Below, in pieces: positions 23,901 through 33,640 of a DNA stretch of 64,000 nucleotides. Made by a program: the position numbers and the translations under genes. Numbering within the stretch: the stretch's first letter is position 1; the number at the start of each line of letters is the position of its first letter. This DNA is from Centroberyx gerrardi (taxonomy: Eukaryota > Chordata > Actinopteri > Beryciformes > Berycidae): positions 9,057,504-9,121,503 of the forward strand of contig NC_136005.1 of the NCBI RefSeq assembly GCF_048128805.1. The letters are read 5' to 3'. Under the pieces are notes generated by a model. It searched no databases. It was not told where the DNA came from and worked only from the letters and a program-made list of their open reading frames with translations.

Positions 23901-24966
23901 AGGGCAGATCATCCTAAAGGAGGAGTGACCGACTCTGCTGAACACAATCGGCTAACGGAGCGGATTGCTCGGGCTTTTTGCTTGGCGCTGTGCCCACACC
24001 TCAAACTGCTGAAAGAGGATGGGATGGCCAAACTGGGCCTGCGTGTCACTTTTGACTCTCAAGAGGTCAGGCGGGTATAATATTACATTACATTACGTCA
24101 TTTAGCAGACACTTTTGTCCAAAGCGACTTGCAATAAGTGCATTGCATTGCAGTGCAACTGTATATCACAGTCTTCATCAGCTAAGCCTTTAATAGGAAT
24201 AAGTAGCATTTGTAGCATTTTTGTTTTTTATAGTAGAAGGGGAAGAAGATGTAATATGTGCAATATTGGATGTCAGTGAGTAGGGTTAGACTGATATATT
24301 AGTTTGCCAATATACTGGGCCGATATTGGCCTTTTATTAAGTATCAGATATCAGTCAGTCATGTCATCCATCTCATATGAAAGAGGTTCCTCCCTGAAAA
24401 ACGGTCTGTAAAACCTGCAATGAAATCTTATTTACTTTACATGTTTTATTTATTCATTACATTTTCAATAATATTTTCTGTCAGTTTATTACTAATTTAA
24501 AGATAGTAATCTATGCAGTTTCCTTGCCATTTAATAGGTCGAGTGGCTCTCCTTGTGTTAAAGAGCCGCTAACCCTTGAAGAATGTCATTAATATGAGAT
24601 TCATGGAGAGTTTTAGTGTCCATGATGGTCTAAAAGCTGTTTCAGAGGCTCTTTACAAAAGCCCATATCGGTCGAACCCTATGATGTAAAATATATCACA
24701 TTGGAATCATATAAGGTATAGTTATAAATATTATTGCACTCCATAGCATAGCTCAAGTGGGTATGATTATCTTCAAGTAATTAGTGGGATGTTTCTTATT
24801 TCAGGTGGGGTTTGTGGCTGGGAGCAACGGGCAGCCCCTCCCAGCCCAGTACCTCAACGCCCTGGACAGCGTGCTGATCCCCGTCATCCACAGCAGGGGG
24901 CGCAAGAGGAGCGACGAGCCCATCGTGATGGAGCTTATCTTCTACATCCTGGAGAACATTACTTAG
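14729..24966 (+). CDS. zfyve9: SARA-like FYVE-domain endosomal protein (zfyve9 paralogue)
   Basis: Sixteen coding exons: 14729-14792, 16825-17675, 17822-17921, 18008-18210, 19049-19172, 19994-20116, 20623-20778, 21418-21642, 21817-21899, 21983-22087, 22183-22333, 22686-22766, 23051-23213, 23681-23786, 23886-24065, 24805-24966. They give 958 residues; human SARA has 1425. SARA sits on early endosomes via PI3P and presents Smad2/3 to TGF-beta receptors. The FYVE zinc finger (about 272-338) is complete: [13 protein letters not shown], paired cysteines, RVC. RVWF (347-350) fits a PP1-docking motif. The C-terminal half, from [12 protein letters not shown] to [11 protein letters not shown], is closely like human SARA and less like endofin (ZFYVE16). 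The segment forming the Smad-binding domain in human is missing, and the N-terminal region is much shorter. Exon 1 was chosen because its phase and the join to [11 protein letters not shown] mirror human. The exon 4 donor (18211 or 18157) is uncertain, and intron 14 has a GC donor. Whether this is the a or b copy cannot be told. Confidence 0.9.
14947..14985. repeat. (TG)n-(AG)n microsatellite
   Basis: About 12 TG units followed by about 7 AG units, in zfyve9 intron 1, in a CpG-rich stretch (14.8-15.3 kb) that may be promoter-proximal. Confidence 0.9.
15691..16429. mobile_element. Degraded terminal-inverted-repeat element in zfyve9 intron 1
   Basis: The left end TACACTCTTAAG and the right end ACAAGTGTA (reverse TACACTTGT) are inverted. 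Inside are repeated 'GGTTC', 'AAGAACC' and 'AGAACCA' motifs, typical of a fish foldback family. An L2-like tail (16335-16385, TTTGAGACGGCTGTGATGAA) appears nested inside it. About 740 bp, no coding capacity. Confidence 0.4.
18246..18360. repeat. Minisatellite, five copies of a 23-base unit
   Basis: Five head-to-tail copies (18246, 18269, 18292, 18315, 18338) of a unit containing TAGATTACGTAGAA. Copies 1-2 read GAATATG and copies 3-5 read GAACATG. It starts 36 bases after the candidate exon 4 donor of zfyve9. Confidence 0.95.
18891..19048. repeat. zfyve9: Homopyrimidine tract before zfyve9 exon 5
   Basis: About 150 bases of almost pure C/T built from CTCCTTCCCT, CTCCTCCCCT and similar units, with a few interruptions. 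It leads straight into the acceptor at 19047-19048, so it doubles as an extreme polypyrimidine tract. Confidence 0.85.
20415..20475 (+). mobile_element. L2-like LINE 3' tail
   Basis: CCCTTTGAGACTTGACTGTG then AAAGGGCTATATAAGTAA, the familiar fish L2-type tail, in zfyve9 intron 6. Confidence 0.45.
20988..21266. repeat. Nested inverted repeat in zfyve9 intron 7
   Basis: Inner arms 21043-21082 and 21121-21161 are complementary over 40 bases with one extra T. Outer arms, about 20990-21033 and 21215-21259, pair over roughly 40 bases (AGGTAGGAGGAACC and its complement, then CACCTTAAATACAGGC and its complement). A small palindrome GATAGTCCA-TC-TGGACTATC lies in the loop. About 53 bases separate the right inner and outer arms. 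Confidence 0.85.
23787..23885 (+). other. zfyve9: GC-AG intron 14 of zfyve9
   Basis: Exon 14 must end at GAG (23784-23786), because the frame meets TAG 33 bases later and human SARA continues WTE-VFFL. The next bases are GCAGGC, and no GT lies between 23787 and that stop. The intron is 99 bases and ends TTATGCAG. A (TG)n run at 23854-23878 stands where the pyrimidine tract should be. A competing acceptor CTTACTTTAG lies at 23841-23850. Confidence 0.8.
24086..24160. repeat. Common fish dispersed repeat fragment
   Basis: Contains 'CATTTAGCAGACACTTTTGT' and then CCAAAGCGACTTGCAATAAG, a motif seen widely in teleost genomes. The family is not settled from this fragment. Intron 15 of zfyve9. Confidence 0.45.
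24281..24681. mobile_element. hAT-like miniature element in zfyve9 intron 15
   Basis: The left end TAGGGTTAGACTGATAT and the right end (reverse strand) TAGGGTTCGACCGATATGGG are terminal inverted repeats. The inside carries GCCGATATTGGCC motifs. About 400 bp, non-coding, with no clear target duplication. Confidence 0.65.
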
Positions 24967-26255
24967 GGCACTCACTCCATTATTTCATTTATTCAACCCT
25001 GACCACCATTCTCTCTCCAGCACTTCTCATCAGTGCTACCATGGGTTTCAGAGCAGCGAAACGGCTCATTCAAAGGGCAAACCAGACCGCATCCAAGGTC
25101 TGTATCCATCTCATCCACTCCCCAGCAGAGAGAAGTGGTCTAACTCTAAGTGGTTCTCTCATATCACCCTGCCCTGGCTCCTACCCAGCAGCAGACAATC
25201 TGTGTGCACACATGAAACCCATGATGGACCATCAGATCAGGGTGCAGCACTGCACTGTAGTGTCAATTTCATAGCTTGATTTCATTTTCAATACAAATAC
25301 CCACATTTTGAGAATGCCTTTAAAGTGGGAGCTGGATTCAGCGCCACAACCTTAAAGCAATGAGAAAAGAGAATGACTTGAAGAAGTACTATATGTAGAT
25401 GCGTAGCTATCTGATGCACACCGAATGAATGCCTAAAGAATGTTTTCGTATTGGATGTATTTGAATTCTTCTCGATTGCTCATGAAATGTATAATTGTCA
25501 ACCTGGAATTAAACATATGAACACAACTGAGTTGCTGCCCCATCATTCAGGACTCGGCGCTCAGCATTGCAAGTCAGTTACAATTTCCTCATCTAAAAGA
25601 GAATTTAATTTCCTGCCCGCAATATCTGTATCCTTTAGCAATGTTTGAAAGACGGACAGTTATAGTTGCTGTTGAGGGATGTTGCAATGAAGAGAAGGCT
25701 GTAACTGAGTCAGGAGAGGTTATGACTGTTTTACATATCACTGATTCTGTAATCACTTGGTTTATACCTATTATCAGATTGAACGGGTTTGAAGGACACC
25801 ATTTGACGTCATTCTGAGTGACTTGGTAGTGAAACAATAACGCATTTTTGCCAGATTAACCCTGAACCTAGTCCCCTCTTCCCCGACTGTGTCGGGTGGG
25901 TGTAGATCCGGCCTGAAGGGCGCTTGCTCCGTGCCTCTTCCGATGCATCTCTTTAAACAAAGCAGAATGGGTCTCTTGTTTACCTCCTACATGCTCCACA
26001 TACTTGAGATAGCCAAGAAACAGTACAGGCAATCAGCGCAAATACATTCATTCGTAGTTGCAATGGAGCACTTCGTCAGCCTTTCGTCAGTCTTTCCCCG
26101 AGACTTTAAATGAAGACAACTTTTACTGTAAGTATCCATCATATCAGAGCATAGTTGATTTGTTCAAATGTATGCATACATATGTAAGCATCATTCATTT
26201 TGCAAGTTACCGAAAATATCTCTCAGATGCAAAAGGTAAGACAAAGTACTTTAAA
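24967..26255. other. zfyve9 3' UTR and convergent intergenic gap
   Basis: The gap of about 1.3 kb between the zfyve9 stop and the elovl1 poly(A) site; the two genes converge here. No AATAAA is obvious for zfyve9; ATTAAA near 25508 is possible. No further gene is seen. Confidence 0.5.
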
Positions 26256-26261
26256 ATTGAA

Positions 26262-26267
26262 TTTATT
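26262..26267 (-). promoter_or_regulatory. elovl1: Probable elovl1 poly(A) signal
   Basis: AATAAA on the minus strand, about 500 bases past the elovl1 stop codon. Confidence 0.5.
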
Positions 26268-26768
26268 GGCATTTTAATTTTAAATACACAATGTAACAAA
26301 ATTTAGAAAGTCTAAAGCATACCAATACAATTAGTTTTTTTGGTGGTAAAACTATTTACAAAAGGCATATTCAAGTTTGATAGAAACTGTACAGTCATCT
26401 GTCCACAGCGGGGACATGGGGGTCAGGTAAGTATTAAGGCAAGTGGGGTATGTATTCACATGGGTATGCAACCATGGGCATATTGACTCATGAGGTTGTT
26501 GGCAAAATCAGTGAAGATAACATTATGTCAAAACATCTTCTCTTCATACATCATGTTCCATAGATGGTTTCCCAATTCAAACAAACAAGAAATTAACAAA
26601 ACAATCGAATGTGGGACCCCAACTGTGGAAATCATTGACCATGTTATTTCCCCATGTTTTGAAAATTAAAAACTGGAAAAGAAACACAGCCAAAATAATC
26701 TTTGGAATCCAGAGTAGGTTGTGCAGGCTCACGCGGTCATGCATCTTGGGTGTTTCCGTCCAAAGACC

Positions 26769-28934
26769 CTAGGCCTTCTTCATCTTGCCCGTATGGGAGC
26801 TGCCGTTCTCGTGGTGGGTAGAGCCGTTGCTGGTGCCATTGGCGGCCCCATGCTTGATACCATTGCTGGTGCCAGTCTCATGGTGCTTGCTGTTGGTGCA
26901 CACCGTGTTGCCGTTCAGGCTTGGCTTAATGTCCTGCTTTGGCAACCGCTTACCCTTAATGTAAGCCTGGACCCAGAAATTGGAGAAGAGTACAAAGAAG
27001 AAGGTTCCATACATCCAGATGAGGTGGATGATGATGGGGAACTGGTAGTCGCAGCTGTCCATGAAATAATACTGGGTAGCGTGAAGAGATACCAAGACAA
27101 ACTGGATCTGTTGGGTAGAAATCAGCAAAGTATTTACTATAAATGTACAGGAATTTGTCTGAGTGACATATATACACTCAACATACTTTGCAGATCAGCC
27201 ATCAGACAGGATGAAGTCTAACTCCGTACTGATAAATGAGCAACAAAGGAAGCTGCACAAGGCTAAACGTACCAGCTGAATGGCAGTCATGTATTTCTTC
27301 CACCAGAGGAACTTCTGGAAGCGTGGTCCAGCAGCAGAAAGGCCATAGTAGAAGTACATGATGATGTGGACGGTGGAATTCACCATGGCATGGAAAGATC
27401 CCATTCCGCCTGGGGGATTCACAAACATTAGACAAACCCTGACCACAGTGTAACCAAAGAACACCTGTCCTTACAAGGAGTCAAGAATGCAAAGGCCATA
27501 GAGGTTAATGGTTGATAATGGAGTTCCTCTTTGCTACTCAATTACTCCAATACTCTGGGTTAATAATTTTCTCATGACTGTGCAGGCTACCTGTGAAGCA
27601 CTGAATTCTGTGCAATGTTCCCGGAAGGGCCCGTAAACAAGAGGAAAGGGGAAAGAAAGGGGAAAAAAGGAATATGTTGTAGTTGACTGTATCTTTAAAA
27701 TTCAATGTTTTGGTCTGCAGACTTTCCAAGACACACAAGATAGGTAGGCAGGATGAAATATCACCTAAAGATTTGATCAGCTATATTCTACACCTTCGTA
27801 CTGATTTTGCCCCCCATTAATAATTTTCTTAGAACTCTTTGACAACTCAAGATGTCATCAATGTGCACTCACCAGGAGCATAGCCAACTCCCCACCACCA
27901 AGTCCAAGGCATGAGGGAATGGTGGAAGATGTGTAGGAAGGTGATCTGACCGTGCTTCTTCCTCAACACAAAGAATATCTGACCCAGAGAGAGGATATGT
28001 TCGAATTAAAGCCGAGTTGTTGTTAACCTGAATTTCCCCAAGGGGATCAATAAAGTGCTATCTTATCTTAAAATAACCAGTGGCCTTACCGTGTCCATAA
28101 GTTCAATTATTTTGGAGAACCAGAACAGCCAAGCCACCCGGACCATCTAGTGAAGACCATACGGACTTGTGAGTGAGTTAACATGTATGATGTAACTTTT
28201 AACAAATGCAGAGTCATTTAAATAATGCAGAAATGAGTGGGGGGAACTTACTCGTAGTGCTTCAGGGCTGTCAGAGGTATCAACTGCATCACATCGCCAG
28301 GTATACGTTGTGGTCCAACCAGACATCAGGAACTAAGTAACAAGACAATGAACTTTAGCCACTTGGGGGGATGTACAGTACTCTGAATTCAAGTTAGCAG
28401 TCATCGTTAAGGTTAAGAAAATGGCAACACTAATCCTTCTTGGATTAGTGTTGGATTAGGGTCGCACTGTGTGAAAATCTCCAATGAGACCGCATCCAAA
28501 TCTATTAGAAATGATAGCCGAAACTACACATCTTTGAATGTTGAAGACTTTCCATTCTGGTTTCGTACCTCGTAGACAATGAGCGTCGACAGTGCCACAA
28601 GGGCAAAGTTGTAGACGATCATGGCTTCCTTTAGCTGGAAGGGCTTGCGATTGGCCATGATACACGGCCCAAGGTACAGTACAAAGAACAGGTAGCACAG
28701 CAATATTGCAGTCATGGGAACAGGACTCTGCATCAGTGGATAGATCTTCAGCCGGGGGTCTAGGAGAAAAAAACAACCAAATTCTAGATAAATAACAAAA
28801 ACATTAAACCGCACAGTGACAAGTATGCTTTTTGTATTTAGTCAGATATATCAGTTGGCAAGACAACACCTACCAATTCCCGCCAAGACATAGTCATAGA
28901 TATCCATGACATGTGAGCTAATTTCCTGAAGCAT
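26769..28934 (-). CDS. elovl1: Very-long-chain fatty acid elongase 1
   Basis: Seven coding exons on the minus strand: 28934-28874, 28759-28569, 28332-28252, 28146-28090, 27978-27873, 27409-27273, 27107-26769. They give 323 residues. ELOVL1 is a multi-pass ER membrane enzyme that condenses malonyl-CoA with saturated and monounsaturated C20-C26 acyl-CoAs. [13 protein letters not shown], the [16 protein letters not shown] stretch, the histidine box HIFHH (146-150), [24 protein letters not shown] and [11 protein letters not shown] match the family in order. The C terminus KMKKA fits the KxKxx ER-retrieval signal, as human KVKAN does. The tail before it is longer than in human and rich in Asn, Gly, Ser and His. 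The start ATG follows an acceptor at about 28964 and has A at -3. The a or b paralogue is not resolved. Upstream non-coding exons probably lie far to the right. Confidence 0.93.
28026..28075 (+). mobile_element. Short LINE or SINE 3' tail
   Basis: TTTCCCCAAGGGGATCAATA then AAGTGCTATCTTATCTTA, the usual end of a common fish retroposon with a short ATCTT repeat. Intron of elovl1. Confidence 0.45.
28426..28452. repeat. Small perfect hairpin in an elovl1 intron
   Basis: Arms AACACTAATCC and GGATTAGTGTT around TTCTT. Confidence 0.85.
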
Positions 28935-29010
28935 TTTGGCCTTCTGGTATTGTCACCAATTACCTGTGGAGAAAGCAACATGAAACAAAGCCCACAGTTA
29001 GTTTGATCCA

Positions 29011-29065
29011 GTTATGGGACTAGTGGAAACATTTTTCAATGAAATGTTTCCACTAGTCCCATAAC
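29011..29065. repeat. Perfect 24-base inverted repeat upstream of elovl1 coding exon 1
   Basis: Arms 29011-29034 and 29042-29065 are exactly complementary, with a 7-base loop TTCAATG. It lies about 50 bases before the exon that holds the start codon. Confidence 0.95.
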
Positions 29066-32000
29066 AACATTTTTAAACAGTAATTAAAAGAAGGGAAATA
29101 CCACTCAATTCAAATTAAAATATGACATTGTTGTGAGTTGTGATCCATGGCATCCATGACAATAAATGGAGGACGGACTTCAATGGACATATGTTGTCTT
29201 CTCCATCCAGATGGCGTTTGTCTATTGTAGTCTTATTGGGTGTGGAAAGGAAACTTCAAATGTGCCATTCCCTGTTTCACATTTTTCTCCCCATTAATTT
29301 TCCATGGAGCCTTATATTTGCGTGACATCATGGATTAGGAGGTGGGCCAGTCTTGACTTTAAAACAACATTAAACTCAGAGATTCAGCCGCATTCCTCCT
29401 TTAAGAGTCACAAATTACAGAAATAGTTCTCACTAAAATAGAATTACATCTTTATTTCATGGCTCGTGACTTCCTAGTGATCACAAGTGACCAATGAATG
29501 CCTTGAAGGAGGTGCATTTTCTGGCGTTTCCTGATTCAGCAGGAGTGAAATGTAATTAGTGGGTAATACAGAATTGCGAGGCTAAGGGACAGAGCAGCTC
29601 ATTCCTGTCCCGACAAACATCCTCAACAAAATCCCAGGATGCTTTGCCTCAGCTGCAGCCACTCATCAGACATGGCCTGACACTGGAGGGGAGGTGCTAC
29701 AGCGAACTGGGAGGGCATCCCTCATCCCACAGAGGATGGCGGCACTCCATTGCCAAGGACTGCCAAGTACGGGAGCCAGGCCAAAAGTCAGAGCCACGGC
29801 AAGACACAATACCCTCTCTGCTCTTCTCCCCAAATGAACCCAACAGCGAGCAAAAAGGCAGATCAAAAAGGGACGTTTCTGGTCTTTGAACCTTTGAACT
29901 GAGAAACCTGCCTAACAAACATTCAAGTGTACAAACCCTGGCATGCATGAAATCAAAGTTCTTAACAAAAAAAGGTAATGCTCCAGCCAAATTTATTGGA
30001 CGACTGCAAGATGCATCAGTTAGTTCAGTTACAAATATGGTGAGAAATATTCCATCAGTGGCTATGGTTTTCAGGCTTCAGCATTTCTAGTCTTCACAAA
30101 GGCTCACCATATCAGATGTCCACTATGTAAAGCGTAACCACAATGTAAAGGGACATGCAGGGTGCGGTCTCCTCTCACCACACTGGACCAAGAGGGACTC
30201 ATTGTTCAATGTGCAATCTACAATCCTCAAGTTTTCACTGCCCAAGGACTAAAGAACAACCCTCCCTTAGCCAACATAATTAAAAGCTAATAATACCATG
30301 TCCTGGAATGAGGCGCAGGAGAGTAGAGCTTAGGCAGGTGCTGTTGAGAAAATGGCAAAAAGTACAGAACGAAACCTTTCCATAAACAGGACAGTGTAGC
30401 AAAATCTTAATGGATAAACTGTCATCGACAACAATACATTTTAAAATCAATTTCGCTTGATCTGAGCTTAAGAATGGCAACTCTTGTGTGGCAGCACGAC
30501 AATTTTGCAAAACGCTGTCTGTTGGCAGAAGATGTCAAACGGTATTGTTTCCCAGGGAATGTAGGAAACCAGATATGGGATAAGTTGTCTGGGGGAGGGG
30601 AGAGGAGTGTTGCATGGCAGCTAGCTTACAATGTCATAGAAATGACATTAACATGCTTCATTCATTCATTCAGTGTCTAACCACCTAACTGCAAACTTCA
30701 GCAGATTACCCTACATGATAAAGTCATTACAGAATCTCTAACCTACACTGAATGTACAAAATATTTGGGACATCTTCCTGATGTTGAGTTGCAGCCTCTT
30801 TTGCACGATCCCAGTTCTCTCAAAGCTTAAAAATCCTGCTCCGACTTGTCTGCTTCTCTTTGCAAAAAGGGATAATGGCTTTTGCCTGGATTCACCTCAT
30901 CTGCGTATTTCATAAAGTGTCAGTACTATTTTGTACATTCCTTGTATATTGGAGTCAAAACTGATGCCTGAAGGCAGGCTGAACACACCTACAAAAGAGA
31001 AGACAGATTATATCTCACAAACCGGACATTCCTCCTCCTTGCAGACATCCCCTGCACGGTTTGCTCACCTCAGGATCTTAAGAGCATGCCATAGGGCTGC
31101 ATCAACACCAGGGATTTATCTGGTTGAACTTTCTGTTAAGATTCCTTGTGATGAGGCATTCCAGCCCAATGTGTATATAGGTGTCTGCCTCACCTACTCT
31201 CAACTTAATGTGCATTTGCATCACAACTTACTTCCGGTTGTGGGGAGAAATTTACTGGAGTCCGTCTACATGCATCTACAGGCCCGTGTTTCACCACTAG
31301 TGCACAAATGAGCATGTCGTTTCCATGACAGACCAAACAAGGCATTTCAGGAAACTCTTACACAAACAGCTGTGGTTCTTTTTGAACCGATGATGAGGCG
31401 TACTGGCGGGTGCGCCTCATATTTCAACATGAGCACCATCATGTCTCTGGTGAGAGCAAACATCAAGGTGCAGAGTCTGATATCAACCACGTCTGTCTTG
31501 TTCTGAGGAGAGGAGGCTGAAGTTAAGTTGATCAGGCGAGAATTTTTATTTTAGTTAACAGTTACCAATCTAAGGATGAAGTGTCAGGTTATACAGTGAC
31601 CTTCAAAATAAATTGGTATTGGATGTATTTTTGGCTGTATGTTGAGGGTATTATCTGTATTGAATGAAGAGTTAAGGGAGTATTTAAAGCTACAATCGTC
31701 CCCAAATCACAAATTACATGGGTTATCCATTTTAACTTTGACAGTTTCGTTTTGTATCCGTGAGCAAGTTGGAGTTGAAGTTGTTCAATTGACTGGATAA
31801 TAAATGTTGCAGACACCGTAATAGTGTCCAGAGTGGTTATATGATGTTAGTTCCACCATGAAATTAAGCTCATTTGGGTGTTGAACATTTTGACTATCTA
31901 AATCTTCAATTGTTCACTTTAAGGTGGATTTTCCTATTAAAGAATGTTGTCCCCTAATAACACTGACAAGAGTGTGAGTGTCCAAGTCAGGGGAATAGTC

Positions 32001-33220
32001 TTGTGACCAAGACAAATCTACCAAGAAAGGAAACAATATTTCCACATCCCAAGGCACCAAAGAAAATACCAGTTAAAAGAAAATGAAAATGAAGCCCATT
32101 CTATTCCAGCTTGGTGAAACCAGAAAACTTGCTATGGACTGGCCGAGCCACACGAACACACGGCAACAGTTTTACCACCGACTTTGCTGCACTCACTGTT
32201 CTGACGTTGCTGTGCAATCTCTTGCATCTGGTTATTGCTGCAAACTCAAACATATGACGCTACTTCTAATCTCCACCCATTAAAGGCTTATGTGTTATTG
32301 GCTCCAAATTTGGGCCAGTCGTGTAAAAGATGTCCTTGAGAGGATTTGTCATTGTGCAGTGGCTGCAAAGTCAGCAATACCAGTGGCAGTTCCACACGAC
32401 GACTGTGGAATACAAGGAACTTCTCATTACTGTGAGAAGGGTCACAAGTGTCACTGTGCCGTCTCCATTTCCATGACACACAGCACAAAGCAACATTGCT
32501 GTAGACACATGACCACTTCAGCACGGTGCGATCATAAGACAACTACTTCAATCCCTGCTCAGGAGAAACTTACATCAACTTAGAGGGCTCGGCTATCTCT
32601 GTCCTACTTGTGCACTGTACTTGTTCTTGTCAACAAGATAAAACCAATATGAAAATACATTATTGATGTTTTACTGTTGGTACAATGGATTGAGTGACTG
32701 ACAGAATTGACTGAGCCAACACCTTCCACACACCAAGTCGGGCCACCCCTACCCATTCATTTGTAGCACCATGACAACAAGGTGGCTGGTTTATAACTCC
32801 TGAGGAGATATAGTACAGTGGAGAGGGAGGGGGAACATTTGCTATGAGTGCCGTGTCAATGAATCATAGGGATGGAAAAAGGGAGCTCACACGGCAGGAG
32901 TTAATGATGAACAAACTGGAACAGAGATGACAAAAAAAAAAATCCACAGGGACAGAACAGCAACCATAAACCCATTAGTCAAACACACAGTAAAGCAACC
33001 GTTATAAAAAGGAGTGCCAGGAGGACACTTTAACAGGACGACCCGGGATTTTCTGTCAAACACCACCAGCTCTTGAGAAAAGAACAGAAACCTTCCCTGA
33101 GGAAAGAAGTTGAAACCACCAAACCTGTGCTTGGAAATCCACAGGCTCAACAAGTGGGCCAACTTGAGACCCGAGTTAGTTTGCCAAGTTTTCCCTCTAT
33201 AAAACATTGAACGACTTACC
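29066..33220. other. Gene-free interval upstream of elovl1 coding exons
   Basis: Probably the long 5' intron of elovl1. I find no conserved coding exon. It contains the miniature element at 30744-30948 and otherwise unremarkable AT-rich sequence. Confidence 0.45.
30744..30948. mobile_element. Miniature inverted-repeat element
   Basis: The left end TACACTGAATGTACAAAAT and the right end (reverse) TATACAAGGAATGTACAAAA are inverted. The inside reads TTCCTGATGTTGAGTTGCAG, a widespread teleost repeat. About 205 bp, non-coding. Confidence 0.55.
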
Positions 33221-33640
33221 TTGTTGTGACTAGATTTGTCCCCTTCAATCATCAAAAGCCAGTGAGTGCCAGGGTGGACTCCTGTTTCACAGCAGGGCAA
33301 AGCCTCTCTCCGTAAACTAAACAGGCCGGGGCGGCAGCAGCAAAGAGGGAAAAGCAGAGCGAGGAGAGAGAGAGAGAGAGAGAGATGGGGAAAGGGAATG
33401 AGAGAGTAAACTGACAAAGTGTGACTGGTACTGCAGTCCTCCAAGTCCCCACCCTCCCTGACTCACACAGTGGATGAATAACTAGCTCAGAGAAAGAGAG
33501 GGAGGGAAAGAGGTTGAGCAAGAGAGAGAGAGAGAGAGCAAGAGAGTACTGTGTGTGAGCGAGCGCCGACGAGTGCAAGCAGGGTGAGAGTGAGCGAGGG
33601 CGAGCGAGAGAGAGAGAGAGCTGGCCCTCGTTTCAACTTG
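33221..33640 (-). other. elovl1: Possible distal non-coding exon and promoter of elovl1
   Basis: On the minus strand a GC-richer stretch ends at about 33221 on a perfect donor (AACAAG then GTAAGT). It is preceded by GA-repeat blocks at 33360-33384, 33520-33537 and 33605-33622. The only gene downstream on that strand is elovl1, whose first coding exon has its own acceptor at 28964. This is inference; no transcript evidence is available. Confidence 0.3.

Noticed and set aside
26721-27221. 166-codon plus-strand frame
   Set aside because: It lies opposite the last elovl1 exon and its reading follows from the antisense of that exon and its 3' UTR. No family resemblance.
32083-32583. Cys/His-rich plus-strand frames that hint at a zinc finger
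   Set aside because: Spacing of Cys and His does not fit any finger class, and the frame has no splice context.
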